Part shown: positions 24,232 to 37,900 of the stretch, in pieces
How the letters are laid out: every line of letters starts with the position of its first letter
Numbering within the stretch: position 1 is the stretch's first letter
Assembly: GCF_014898815.1 (NCBI RefSeq)
Contig: NW_026515445.1
Span: 1,240,001-1,304,000, forward strand
From: Panonychus citri
Lineage: Eukaryota > Arthropoda > Arachnida > Trombidiformes > Tetranychidae
DNA length: 64,000 nt
Direction of reading: 5' to 3'
Notes under the pieces: generated by a model
Seen by the model: only the letters and a program-made list of their open reading frames with translations
Told to the model about the DNA's origin: nothing
The model's database searches: none
Position numbers and translations under genes: made by a program

Positions 24232-25680
24232 AACAATTAAATTACTCTAATCATCAATTTCGATGCTATTTAGATTGATCTTCTTTATATCATCATTTCG
24301 ACGACAATTATAATCACAATTAGGAGGTTCGAGTTGACGATTTTCAGGATAACAAACAAAACTCTCAAAATGTTTCTCGACGTTAATTTTTTGATTAATT
24401 CTTTTGATTTCCATCGAACCATTTTCTCATTCAATTAATTATCATTATTGTTAATTATCACTATTATTATAATTTCTGAATAATGATTAAATCTAATATT
24501 ATTTAAATCGATTACTTGATTAACCTCGGATTTCAACTTAAACTTGAAGCAAATGCATTGAAAATGTTTCTTGTTAACATGGAATTGCTTTTAATTCAAT
24601 TATGAATAATTTAATTAACTTGGTCAAGAACAATTAATACAATTTTGTGATTCAATTTAATTTTATGATATCTAAAAAACTCTTAATTATTAACTGCTAT
24701 TTAGAATCAATGTCAAATTCAAGACTTGATACTAACCTATTCACCTTGTTAACTATCCTCGACTTGTAACAATTAATCATATTAATCATCAGCCATTCAA
24801 ACTGTTGCTTGTCAATTAAATCTGATGGAAAAGTAATAAACTAATTAAGTTAATTAACTATTGAATTCCTTATTTCCTTTATAATGTATTTTCTTTGTTC
24901 ATAGTTGAGTGGATGTTTTAATTACAAGTAAATCTATCAATAGGTAAACAGTGTAGTTGAATTACCTAAGAACAAAAAAAAAGCAGGAAGGAAAAGCTTA
25001 ATTAGCTGAACAATTAAATCGTTAGTTAGTTTGAGTAAAGAAAAACAATGGATTTGATTAATTGATTCTTCTAAAATTGGCTGTATTTCGATTTGTAGTC
25101 TGGATCATTGGATGAGATGGATTGATAGAAGTACAAAGAAAACAAAAAGATGAGATATAAAAAAAGGTTTTTCATTCAAATTAATGAAATTACAGAATTA
25201 CATCAGATTTGTGATTCATCTCATGAACAGCGTTTTAGTAGATCAACATCAACATGATACTGTTCCGAAAAAAGATCAAATTATACAGAACGGGGTTCTT
25301 ACATAGTTTTCAAGTATTCCTACTCTTAAATAGTGGATTGATAGTTGATTGGAAGAAAATACATAATTGTTTAAACTTTAAAGAAGTTGAATGTTTGTCC
25401 CTTTGTTTGCTTTGAAAACAATATTGCTACAAGGGTTACACAGTTAACATAATATCTTCGAGCATTAGGAAGAAATTATGAAAAAAAAGCTCTCGCAGTT
25501 AATGAGCGGTTTGATTGAAACTGATAGAAGTACAAAAGAGACAGAGAGGAAAGAAAAGAGAAGAGAAGAGAAGAGAAGGAAATAAAGGTATGCAAAGATA
25601 AAGAAACTTTTTTCTTCCGTTAAGTATCAAAGATGCTAAATATTTATAGTCAATTTACGTTCTTCCTAAAACAGGAGCAT
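24232..25680. other. Convergent intergenic region sHSP / UBE2S
   Basis: The 3' flanks of two convergent genes. No ORF or repeat of note was found apart from a short GAGAA run near 25555-25580. Confidence 0.5.
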
Positions 25681-27262
25681 TCATAATCTCTTGAGGGTTT
25701 TCTTTTTGTCTTTAGCTAAATTAGACTTTGTTTTTAGCCTCTTGGTCGGTGGTGCACTTTCATTTGATTCGTTATTTGTTGTCGTACTTTTGGAACTTGT
25801 TCCAGCAGATTCACTTTCATTGGTTTCCTTCTTTTCTTTTGGAGCACGAGCGTGGATCTCTGTCATCATCAGAGCTCGTTTACAATAATCATCATAATGT
25901 TCTAATAATAATTTACCGGCTTCTTCGTTTAGAGCTGATTCTGGATTGGGAACTATAAGCAAACATTTGATTGTCTAGAAGAGAAAAAGATTAATAAAAA
26001 TTAGAATTAACCAGAAGAGATTTAATAATTACTTTAAATAATAAGAAGACCATGAGACTGATTCGGAAAAATAATTCGTTGAAAGAGAACAAAAAGAAAA
26101 TTAAAAACATTCTTGTCAAGGTTGATGGTAGGGACAAGGCAATCAACCTGGTAATTCACTTATTGACCATGAAAAGCTTGGAAATAAGCCTTGATCCAAA
26201 AAATAAAAAAACTCCATGATTTAAATTTAGTTAAACAAAGCTTATTAAGCGAATAAAAGTCCATAGATCATTAACATGGCTGCACAAATAAGATGAAATC
26301 TGATAGAGGATTGGGAAATATACTCAAGATAATTGAGGTTAATTAGAGAATAATTGAAAATTTATCATCAGTTGAGGGGTAAAAATATGAGTAAACTAAG
26401 TTCTTGACTTTTTAATATAACAACAGGATAACCATCAGACCATAAGCTTAACCAGTGATGCTTGATAAAGCCTACAATCAGGTTAACAAACAACATAAGA
26501 GCCCTAACACTATTATTATTTACAGGGTAATGTAGACGCAAAAGGGTGAAATGGGAAGTTTAAAAAAGTAAAGTAAAAAATAAAATCTTACAAGGAGAAT
26601 ATGCTTGATTCCGAGATCAGATTTCCATTCTTTTTTCAATGTATTCACACAGATTTCACCACTTCTGGATACATTAGGATGGAAGACTTTGGTAGTAAAG
26701 AATGCCTTAGGTGGTGCAGATGGAAAATCTTGAACTAAAACCAATCGAACACGAAAAGATCCTCCAGAATATGGAGTACCAGCTAAAGAACATCACACAA
26801 GTAAAATAAATAAACGATAAACAAATTAGTTTAAACAAATTATCAAGAGTTTGACAATTGAGTTGAGAGGCTAAAGTCCATAGGAAAAAGATATTCACAA
26901 ACCTGGCCCATCAATGATGGCTTGAATGTTGGTGACATCTTCATCGTTCAAGATCACTTTAATTCCTTCCAAAGGTTCAGTAACTAATTTGTGTAATTCT
27001 TTTGTGACTTGTTTGATTACATGAGGAGATAAATTTTCAACGTTGGAAGATGTCTAAACATAAACAAAGGAAAAAAAACAAACACAGGGAGAGGTGAAAA
27101 GGAAAAGAAAGAGATGAACATGAAAATGAATAAAAAAAAGAAAAGACGGAAGAAAAAAGATGGTGGGTAAGTTAAGATGAAATCTCACATTGAGATGGAA
27201 CAAATCGACAATAAGTCAATTCAAATCAATCAAATCAATCTAATTGTACTTACCGAAGACAT
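25681..27262 (-). CDS. UBE2S: Ubiquitin-conjugating enzyme E2 S
   Basis: UBE2S elongates K11-linked ubiquitin chains on APC/C substrates in mitosis. Exons: 27262-27254 (only three codons), 27053-26903, 26782-26592 and 25974-25681, giving 214 residues. The UBC fold has the HPN triad at residues 88-90 and the catalytic cysteine at about residue 98 in SGEICVNTLKK. Exon 4 opens with TIKCLLIVPNPESALNEEAG, nearly identical to vertebrate UBE2S. After the UBC domain comes a Lys/Ser/Thr-rich extension ending in LKRL, the counterpart of the LRRL tail that docks UBE2S onto APC/C. Two further short frames nearby are intronic. Confidence 0.95.
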
Positions 27263-27420
27263 TTTAAGAAAGAAATAATTAATTAACTCTATTAAAAAAG
27301 GAGAGAAAATAATTAACAATTAGAAAATAATTTCAGTTACTAAATTCAAGCTGAAGTTCCAACAGAAACCGCTGTTTACGCAGCTGCACCGCCCATTCGC
27401 TGATTCCTATTGGAGCTCCG

Positions 27421-27434
27421 GTTGTCATGGAAAC
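27421..27434 (+). promoter_or_regulatory. RFX-type X-box motif upstream of UBE2S
   Basis: GTTGTCATGGAAAC fits the X-box consensus exactly and lies 160 bp upstream of the UBE2S ATG, in a locally GC-richer patch (27361-27440) that also holds an inverted CCAAT box (ATTGG near 27409), an arrangement typical of cell-cycle promoters. Confidence 0.45.
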
Positions 27435-29292
27435 GAAGAATTTTAAAAAAGAGCGCGAAATGTAAACACGAAAACCTTAAAGTCAATTGACCGAAAAACT
27501 TTTACATTTTAAATTATTTCATTCGTTAGCTTTTGTTACCTGACAGGTAATTTATTACCGATCGATAGGTCACATTTTTAAACAGACAAAGATTCCACTA
27601 GAAAGACTAAAAAAGATTGGAAAATATTGAGAAATTTGTACAATTTGAATTTAAATTGTTTTCTTCAAACTTTTGTTGAATTTTAATCAGAATTTGTGAT
27701 CAATGAGAAAACCAGATTATCTCATGTCGATGATTGAAAGTTAAAACTTATCACTTTGATTGTATCATGATGATAACTAACAACCTGAATATATCAGTTA
27801 ATCAGTGTACACTTTTCATTATCATCTAAATTGTTGACAACTAATTATTAATACTTTTAAATGTTACCCTTTTGATTGGGAATTAAATTTTTGTTGAAAA
27901 GACAATTTGTTGAAATGTTTTTCTTTTCTTCCCAATAAAATTGGTTAATTAACTTTAATTGGAATTTTTGACTCAACAATTTATGAAAAATAATCAACTC
28001 GGTGTTTTGAAAATTGCTCTTCTTTTCTTATCCACCTGATTGTAGATTAATTAACAACAATCAAGAGAAAATCATTTCTTTCAAGTGTATCGTGATGATA
28101 ATGCATAATCAACGGTTGATTGATCATAATTGTCACAAGTAATTCATTCAAGATCCTTTATCATGGTTCAGCTCAAGTAAATTACGCCAAAAATATTATT
28201 TATTTCAAGTTCAAATGATAAAGATGAAATATTATCATCAACAGAATCATGATCATGATCATGATCATCATTATCTTTCCGATTCTTTTGCTGTTTAATT
28301 TCAACAACAAAAGAAAAGTTAATTGTTATCAAATTAATGGTAAAGTTACTGCTTTTTATTTCTTGAGAATCGCAATTAAATTAAAATAGACGATAAATAT
28401 TCCAAGTTAATCCAATGATCACAATGAAAATTTCCAAACTTGATCATGAAAAGTGTAACATGATAATGTCTCCACATGAAGACTATGATTTAGCCAGTGA
28501 TTAAGCAACTATTATGATCACAATTAAGAAGTAGAAATAATAAATGAAAATTAATATTTGATTTGAAACAAATTAGCTGATGAAAAAAAAGGAAAAAATT
28601 AAGATGAAGATGATTAGATGATAATGATTGGGCATCGATTGGCTGCACCGTTTCTAATACACGATTAACCTGATACTTTCGCCTCGGGCTATTCCTGGTC
28701 TTTCAAGTTTACCTTTGATTATCTTCATCATGATAATGTGTTAGTATTTTGTTTGTTAACAATTTGAATTGTTACAAGAACATAAAAAATAATGTTGATC
28801 ATCTTCATCAGTTTCTTCAGTAGTTCATCTGAAACAAGATTTAACATTAATCATTATTATATTACCGTTACCTTGATCATCATTGCAATTCAATATATTA
28901 TATTAAACGTCGGTTCGCAAAGTAAATTAATGTTTTCCAAATCATTCCAATATTTTAATATTAATTTAATTGCAGTAATCAAGTATTTTGGATCAATTTT
29001 GTAAGAGGATCGTAAGGATCACTCGATTATAAAGCAATGAATTGATCTGTGATAGAATTTGTTTCTCGAAAGGCAAGAAATAAACAAAAGAATAATAATC
29101 ATCCGGGTGTATGGATAATACGATGTAATAATAAATTCAACAGAAAAAATAGGCAACAAAGTGAATTTGTGTAACCGTGATAGAGATAAAAAAAACAATA
29201 GAAAAAGAGTTGATAATTAAGACGAGATTCAGGGTCAAGGTTTCGTAAATTTCATCTTTTGCGTCTCATGCGAGGGCAAATTTGATTGTTTG
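27435..29292. other. Intergenic between UBE2S and SCAI
   Basis: No supported gene. 28631-28700 is less AT-rich than its surroundings but has no open frame of interest. The 70-codon frame at 28792-29004 is hydrophobic AT-rich noise. Confidence 0.5.
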
Positions 29293-31848
29293 TCATTCGG
29301 GCTCGTCCAAGTCCGCGAACATGGATCTGATATCTAGTGTATTCGCCACATCTAGTACAGCTCTACGAAGATTGGGATGTTCATATAGCTCACTCTCAGG
29401 TAACGGCGGATGACATTTTGGAAAATAATTACGTCCCTAGTGAGAATGTGAAAGAATCAAAATTTGGGAGAGAAAACGGAAATTAGAGTCCGTTCAAGAA
29501 TCGAGGGTACCATTGGTACTAATGTTACTCACCCGGAAAAGACGATGCATTTTAATAACAGCATAACAAAAAATATATCTGAGAATCAATAAACGGAGGA
29601 AATCATCGCCATAGAATTGAATGTAAACCGGGTCAACATTTCGGGAACGAGTCAGAATTCGGCCTGCCTCCGAATAGAAACGATTGATGTGCGTCTGTGC
29701 TTTTTCCCACAATTGAAGGGGAATCTCAATGATGTTCGATATGAAACAAATGGCGGCCAATGGGCTGTGTAAGAATAAAGTAAACAATGAACCTTTGTGA
29801 TGTTGTTCATGGAATGGCGCTGGGGCTTCTTGTGGGGACATGATGACCAGGAATGGTTGACCAAAGTATCGCGGAAGGCGACAGAAAGAATAACTATTAT
29901 CACTGTCCACAATTAGGAAGAAAGGTTTACGAAGAAATGGAAATAAGTCACCAGGGTATAAACAATTGATATTCTTGTAGTGAAGATCACGTTTGCACGA
30001 AAAGTCAGCATCTCTTCTGGAATTGGTCACTAAACCACCCATATCATAACCGACTGAAAAGCGATATTGTTGAAAAGTATTAGAAGATATTCAAGGTACT
30101 AGAGAAAAGTCAATTCAAGACTTACCATCTTCAGAATGCTTAGCATTTGGATATGTACCGTCCGCGGATAAGTACAATAGTAAAACACCATTGCGAGGCA
30201 GCTCTTTAAAACCAGAGGCCAAAAATACAAATAGTTGACTAAAAGTTGGTCTAAATAATAGATACTTGTGAAGATTTTCCCTTTTATGACCTCGATTTTC
30301 ATCATTTTCTGGGAAAGTGGCCATTCGTCCAGGAGCGGGTGAAGTATCGTACAATTGATTGATGTCTTCTTGAGGTTCTCGCTCAAGAACTTGAAGCATT
30401 CTAAACATGTCTAAAGTCAATTCACTAAACTTGATCTGAAAAAGATGATGAAAACAAGAGGGAATAAGATATTGGGACAATAGCTAATTGTGTGAATATA
30501 ATTGACTCACTTGATCACATACATTTCCAACAATTAAAATCTCTTGAAGAGTTAATTGTGGAAAAGCTGTCTGAGGAATAGGCTCCTTTGGAGGAGTATT
30601 GTGAGGACCCAAACGAGAAGACAAAACCACCGTTATATTATCAACATCCAACACGGTAACTAAATTATCAGACTGAAACAACAGAGAAACAAATTTCATT
30701 ATTGCTGTAATAGATTCTGAAAGCCATGAAGACTCATGAAGTATTGAACAAACTATTAATAAGATCTGATGTCTTAATGTCCTTGACTCGGACTGGAGAG
30801 TTGATCAAATCTATTGAACAAATTGTGACTGTGATAGTTTTCAATCAATCTCATTTATCAATTGGTAACTTACTTCAATGAACAATTTTATCTCGGTGAG
30901 AACAACTGACCATTCTAATGGGTCATCGGGCTCATACGTACTCGTATAATCGTCAATATGTTTAGCCAATTCCTGGAAATAAAAAAGGCGAAAAATTGAT
31001 TTGGTTGAAAAATGGAAACATCGATTAGTTAATTCGATGGACTTACTCGAACAAGATCACGAACTAGTTTCATCTTTTTGAGCAAAAGACAGACCACTAT
31101 GAACCTTGCATAGTATCGCAATTTCTTGACCATCAGGTCAGATCTTTCCTCTTTTACGGCTTTAGTATAATAACCACGGGATCGGATTGCCGAGTAAAAG
31201 GAATAGGCTTCATTTAGATAATTGGTTTCACTTGTTCTCAGACTGTAAATAGACAGAAAATGAAAGGTCAGTTCAGTCCGTTCTCGAACGTTTATCCAAA
31301 TATCAACGGAATACTCACTAATAATGATAATATAATTGTCCTATTTTAGAGGCAACTTCACCGATTTGCCATCTCTTCAGTCCATACTTGGCATCTAATA
31401 TTTGCCTGTCAGATCAAAGGGGAGAAACCATCATGATAATTTCATGATCTAATTGATCATTTATCACAGTTAATTACCGATGTTGTTGTTGAAATTTCCA
31501 CAATTTAGTGTAGACATCAAATGTCCTGCCAAAGTACGGCTGCCATTGTTTGTGTCCATATTGAGGAAGATCTCTGTTGAATTCGCAATGGAAATGACAG
31601 TTCGATCATCAATGAATAAAAATTTGAAGAGAATTAAAGACAAACCTTAAACCATTGAACAATTGCTTCGATTTTTCCAATAGATGACAAAATTCAGCGA
31701 CTATTTTTCTTTCTTGTTCCTCAATCTCACTCATTACCATCATTCGTCTTTGTTGGTGGTGAGTTTGGGCTGTTATGTCATCCAGAGAACCTCTTGAATC
31801 GTAACAATTATCCAACATGTTTCCAGAGATTAAGCTTGATTTCTGCAT
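29293..31848 (-). CDS. SCAI: SCAI (suppressor of cancer cell invasion) homologue
   Basis: SCAI is a nuclear cofactor that represses MRTF/SRF transcription and acts in double-strand-break repair in vertebrates. Nine exons were assembled: 31848-31646, 31573-31478, 31405-31319, 31242-31047, 30972-30874, 30672-30511, 30435-30126, 30053-29533 and 29436-29293. All borders are GT-AG and in phase, giving 605 residues, essentially the human length. Family blocks include QYGHKQWQPYFGRTFDVYTK, YGLKRWQIGEVASKIGQLYY, RPTFSQLFVFLASGFKELPR, HPGDL-like YPGDLFPFLRKPFFLIVDS, KGSLFTLFLHSPLAA and RILTRSRNVDPVYIQFYGDD. There is no known enzymatic motif; the family is a single conserved fold. A homologue in an arthropod is expected. 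Confidence 0.95.
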
Positions 31849-33492
31849 TTGGATGGATTTAGGTAAAGTCCTCCGATGATGAGGATAAGCGCTTGGATGA
31901 TCAATTTTGCCGGCTTACGAGGCTGAGTGGCTTGTATATAAGCCACCACTCACTTGACCGCGTTGAAATTTATCAGCTCAAAGAGATTTAGCCCGATTAA
32001 GATGAACTATCGTGAAATGCTGAGTATACAAGTCGATTGACTTCAATACAGCTAAAACAGAGAGAAAAGAAAAGTAGATCGAGAAAGAGAAAAAGAAAAA
32101 GAAAGAGAGAGAGAGGAAAAAAGCGAAAGAAAGAAAGAGAGAAATAATGTAAGAGAATATGAATTAATGAGAATGAAATTGTGATGGAAATGAGGTTCCA
32201 TCAGAATCGCTAACTCACCAGAATCGCGATAGGAAAGATATTAATCCAAAATAAATGAATTTATGGATAAGAATAAGCAGTTTTGTCGAAAAGTAAGAAA
32301 AGAAAAGAGCGAAAGAAAAGAAAGAGAAAAAAGTGAGGGAAAGGCTGAAAAGAATGACAGAAGTAGAAATGAAAGAGAAGAAAGTTCGAAAGGTTCAAGG
32401 GTCGAATGAGGTTGTAATGGGTTCACAGAGTTTCGTTGATCTGTTTTTGATTACAGTTGATGGAAAATATCACAAAAGAAAAAGTTTACTGGTCATTTTG
32501 ACCATCATCATAGTCGATTAGTGACCAAGAGATTGAATAAATTAGACAAGATGAGAGTGAAAGAAAAAGTGAGAAGATGATTTAAGATGTTCAATTGATA
32601 AACTCGATTCAGATTGATTCGAATGATGAAGATTATGAGTGATGATTAGAAAGTAAGAATATTGATGAAGAAGATAAAAAGGAGAGAGAATAGAATGAAG
32701 TGAAAATGCGAGAACACGTATTAGGAAAGAGAAGAGAAGAGAAAGCAAAAGGATTTAATTTCTCCTCTTTATCTTCTTTCTTTCTTTTCTCCAGTTGATT
32801 GTACTGGTCACTCAGAATTTACGATTCTTTCTTATCAATTCTCATTTGGTTCCTTCTTAATATGGTAGCACTTTTGTTCTGATTTTCTGGTTCCAAATTG
32901 AGGTGAGCGAATACTTATCACGATGGATTTTCCTCTTTCTCTTTCTCTGTCTTCTTCCCTCTCCTTCACTATGTTGATTGTGGTTCTTTGATTTTCACAA
33001 ATGATCAATTCGATGGAATTATAATCGAAACTCTTTTGGACATTATTTTCATTTTCGAAAGTAAACAGACGGATAATCACTATTCACTAATTAAAGATGA
33101 AAACCGGAAAGAGAAAAACACCAAGTAGTAAATGAAGATGAAAGAAGATGAAGAAGAGGCAGATAAAGGTTATTTACTAAATGCTTTTACTGGAAGAATC
33201 GAATAGGAGAAGGAAAAATTGTTCTCTATTTTTTCACTATCGATTCGAAAAAAGCCAAAAAGAAAGAGAAGAAAGTGAAAAGAGAGAAAAGTTCATGATT
33301 CGACTCTCTCTTTGGTCTTAGTGATAAACAGAGAGATGAGAGAGAAAGAGTTCAAAGAAAGATGGAATTACCTTTTCATCTTATTAGTCTTTCTTTTCTT
33401 TCTTTGCGAAAAAACTCCAATGCTCCTGATGCCTTTGTATCGATGATTAATACACGAATCTGTAAGAGACAGACACATAGACATGGATGATG

Positions 33493-33550
33493 GAGAGAGA
33501 GAGAGAGAGAGACGCAACATAGGTAGAGAGAGAGAGAGAGAGAGAGAGAG
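33493..33550. repeat. (GA)n microsatellite, interrupted
   Basis: Two GA runs separated by about 13 nt. Confidence 0.9.
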
Positions 33551-33963
33551 ATGGTTATATTCTCACTTTTTCGATCAATAGAAATGCAGTTAACCCAAAA
33601 CTTATCACGCAAAAGCGAAATTCGAAAGTTGTCCGATTCTGCCAACAGCTGACAGAACTTCTTCTGTTAATAATTCGAAATCTCAACTCTGATTATTGAG
33701 TCAAATTTAATGCGAAAAACTAAAAATTGATGTTGATTGTGGACAATTAAGCCTTTAATAGACAAGAGAAATACTTAATTTTATTATCGAATCAAATTGT
33801 GGATTTGAACTTTTTTACGAAACTTTTACGAGACTTTGACGTTGATTTTTCCAATGTCCAGTTAATAAGAACATTATAATGATAACAAAATACTGTTGAC
33901 AATTAACGCGATAGAAAATTAAAGTTAAAGTTTATCAAAAGATTAAGTTCAATAGCGAAAGGT

Positions 33964-34004
33964 TAATGTACATGTACATGGATATATGGATTACATGTAC
34001 ATTA
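33964..34004. repeat. ATGTACATGTA inverted repeat
   Basis: Thirteen-base perfect arms (33964-33976 and 33992-34004) around a 15-nt spacer. Each arm contains its own palindrome TGTACATGTACA or part of it. Confidence 0.6.
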
Positions 34005-34936
34005 TCATGTAGATATTATAACAATTATTTTGATTGACCGGTCAGTCAATTTGAGAGAATCAAAATTACATGAAATACACAATCAGTTGGAAAGTAAAAC
34101 TTTAATTAATCAACAGAAAATAGAGTTACAGGTAAAAGTCATGTTTCTAAATGGACTCAGGTGATTATACTTTTAATAATAGAAGAAGAAACTTGGAAAA
34201 TAGGCCAATAATCTAAATTGTGATTGAATGAGAAAAAGAATCAGCGAGATAGTTGGATGGATACTTTATTCGGTTTACCTGATTTAACGTGCAACTCACC
34301 TTCTATTTTTAAAGGTCATGAGAGAGAAAGAGAGAGAATAACGAAAGGAAGAAAAGAAAGAGAAACATGGAAATGATGAACTTGTCTGTCCCGTTAACCG
34401 TTACTCCGTATTCATCATCTTCATGATGATCATCTTCATCTCAATTTCCCATTGAAATGATCCTCTAATAGCATTTTGTTAGAGGCGGTTCAACGTGCTC
34501 ATCATACCTGCAACTCTCCTCCTCCTCCTCCTCCTTTCATCCTCTCGATATGTTCACATGATGATGGAGATGGGGAAGATGAAGTTCTGAGCTCCCTCTC
34601 ACATCCTTCTCCCTAAATCAGAACTTCAACTTGACATAAAAAAGTTGGAACCAAAAATAACCATTTAGTTAATTCACTTGATACTCCGAGTTAACTTTTA
34701 GAATAGATTTTAACTTTTAACTTTGATTAGTTTTAATTGAACTTTTTCTTCTTCTTCTTCTTCTTTACAACGTGTAACCTTTATGTTTATTTTATCGTAA
34801 TTTAAATCATGTTATTTGGATTTGGAATTGCAAATGAGAGACGGAATTAAATTTCTTGGGCAATTTAAGTTTTCTATTAAAAGTTAACCTTTGATCGTTG
34901 AAACTTTCGTCGCCCTTTCAACGCATTTAAACAATT

Positions 34937-37900
34937 ATGAGAGTGACAATGTTGGTAACGATATTGATGGTAAATAAATTAGTTTAATCAACTTTTAATT
35001 GTGATGTGTTAATAAATTGATTGTTCATCATTCATTTGTGTAAATTTTTACGTTTTTCTATTTTATTGTTTATTATGTTTCCTTAGATTGTTTTAGTTCA
35101 TCTGAATGAAATTGTTTCAGCTCATTGGAGTGACGAAGGTCAAACGGGCAATGGTCTGGGTAAATTGTCCGCTCTCGATGTGATCTGTGGTAAAGATCAT
35201 ATGACAGTTCGAGCTGAATTTGCTGGTCCCTTCCACGGGATAGTGTTTTCCAAGGGGACTTATGGTCAAGACAATTGTGTTTACATAAAACCCTATTCAG
35301 GAGTGACCCATGCGACATTTAAAGTTTACTATGACCAGTGTGGTACTAAGCCCGATCTTCAAAGTAAATATTATGAAAACACTGTAGTTATTCAATATGG
35401 AACTGATATTATCGAAGCTTGGGACGAAGCGAAAAGACTTCGCTGTGAATGGTTTGAGGCTTATGAGAAACCGGCCACTTTTCGTCCCGCGATTCCTGTT
35501 GCTGATCTTGATGTGGTCGAAATGAATTTCCAAGGAGATGATATCGATTGTTGGATGGAAATTCAAGAAGGTAAAGGTCCTTGGGGCCGTGAGGTGTCGC
35601 GAATTGTGCCTGTTGGTCAACCAATGACCATTGTGATCGCAATTAATGATTATGGTGGTGAATTTGATATGAGAGTTAAATCATGTTTCGCTCATGATGG
35701 AGTCAAACCTCCTATTCAAATGACTGACGAACATGGTTGTGTCCTTCGACCTAAAATGTTGACCAAATTTGAAAAGGTCAAAGATCCAAATGGTAAAGCA
35801 ACCGTCATCTCTTATTCGCATTTCTATGCATTCAAGTTCCCCGATTCGATGAATGTTCAAATCCAATGTACAGTTGAAGTCTGTCGACATGGTTGTCCCG
35901 ATGCCTGTCAAAAGACACCATATCAACACAAACCCGACAAACAGTTCAAACAACAAGTTTCCTTTTCATATACTCAACGATCATCCCAACCAGCGCTCCA
36001 AAGCTCCAGTAGCCATCATCATGTTGCTCCAGTTCAAAAGGAATCAACTAATGTACAAGATTTACACGGATTAGCATCGAGTGATTCATCTTCTTTGCCT
36101 TCATCCTTTGTCTCATCATCTTCACCACAAGTGATTCCTTCATCAACTCCATCGCCACCAGCACCATCTTCATCTTCTGATCATGGATCAGGTCAACAGT
36201 ATTTGTCTAAAGGCTTCGATTCTAAACGATTAGCCGTCTACTCAAAAGACGAAGCTAAAGTTTCTAATAGCTCATCACCTTCATTTGATAACAATCAGAA
36301 TACTGGATCAGTAGATCTTGGTGATAATAATTCTGATAGCAATGAAGATGAAGCTCCGATTGATGAAGAAGAGTCTAAATTTTCAAAAGAAGGCGATTAT
36401 CAAGCTCAACCTTCAAACGATCAGAAAGTTGTTGTTCCTCAAACGCCTCATCACCCACCGCCTTCACTTTCCTCTCCTTCATCTGAATCATCTCAATCTT
36501 CATCGTCATCCGCCTCAGAAGGCGGCGAAGATGATAAACCCGTTTTCGTCCATGACCAGAATGGACCAAAAGAATCGATATTTTCTAAACTAGCCAACGA
36601 TAATTACGACAAAGCCGCTGAACTGTTCAAAGATCTCGGTGTTAATGTTGATATTGCCAAATTTGCCTCCGGGTTCATCCATGGAATTGATTCAAATAAC
36701 AACAATGAACAAAATATCGCCTCGTTATTGGAAAATAATAAAGTGAGAGACATTGTTGAAGCCTCGGGAATCAATTTGAAGGAATCTAATCATCTAATTC
36801 CTCAAGTACAACCATTAATTAGTAAACCAATTAAAGATACTAATGGCGGCAGTAATGATGAGGAAGAGCATTTAAATCCTGATGAATTATCTGTCATCGC
36901 AGGAAATTCTGAACACTTGACATCTCCAGTTCCAACATCATCTTATCCTTATTCATTATTGAATAATAATGGAAACGCTAATAAACAAGAAACAGGTCAT
37001 CAGCAACAATTTAAGCAACAAGCAAATGAACAATTTAGAGAAACTTCAACAGCAGGAACTCAAAGTCAAATTAATCAAAATGGTCCGGAAAAAGGTCAAT
37101 TATCAGGGATTAATAATCTAAATAATAATAATAACATAATTTCCAATCATCAAAGTTCATCTTCAATCAGTTCATTGAAACCCACAAATTCCGGTATCAA
37201 AGTGAATCAACATGATAATCAGAATGTGAGACCTGATAAGAATCCTGAGCCTGAAGCACCAACGGGATTGAACCTTGAGAATCCGGTTGCCCAAGTTGTC
37301 CCCTTACAATTAGGGATCGGTCCAATCAATAGTTTTGTCCCACCTAAGTTTCAACCAAACTTGATGCCTCCTCAGCCTCAGGGAGGATCACAGCAACATC
37401 CTCATCCTTTAGTTCATCAACAACACAAACAGAAGCCAATTCATCATTCACTTCACCCTCAACCTCAACCTCAACTTCATCCTCATCCTCATCCACATTC
37501 ACAACCAAAACCACAACTTCAACCACCGCATCTGAATCATCATCATCACCAACAACAACAACAAAGACCAATAATAATCGACGGAATCCAATTGCGACCT
37601 CAGCACCAACCCCATGGATCTCCACATGTCCACCAACAACAACAACACCCACCACAATTAAATCTTCAACAACGTCCACCGAATCTCCCTCTTCATCGAG
37701 CCGCTTCTCTGTTGGCCAATTTCGCCGGATTATCTAATTTAAATCTTCCTTTTTTAACTTCTATTCAACGTCAAGATAATCAGCGAAACATTAATCACCC
37801 TCCGGTTCCTTCAGGCCCAATTTCGGCGACATCGGCCTTCCCTCATGGCCCTCGATCTTTCCGATCTAAAAGGTCACCCTCGTCCGAACCCATTGTAAGT

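Larger units (their letters stand above)
31849..34936. other. Purine-rich intergenic region SCAI / ZP gene
   Basis: About 3 kb between the divergently oriented SCAI (-) and ZP (+) genes. Long AGAAAGAGA-type purine tracts on the plus strand (32050-32150, 32280-32400, 33090-33350) give many spurious frames. Microsatellites: (GA)n at 33493-33550, (CTC)n near 34515-34535, (TTC)n near 34746-34765. No gene could be supported. Confidence 0.5.

Noticed and set aside
28792..29004. 70-codon plus-strand ORF
   Set aside because: Ile/Phe/Asn-rich AT noise with no supporting signals.
33376..33645. 89-codon minus-strand ORF containing a Ser-Leu repeat
   Set aside because: Translation of the (GA)n microsatellite.
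37344..37679. Val/Asp-rich minus-strand ORF
   Set aside because: Antisense of the His/Gln/Pro block of the ZP gene.
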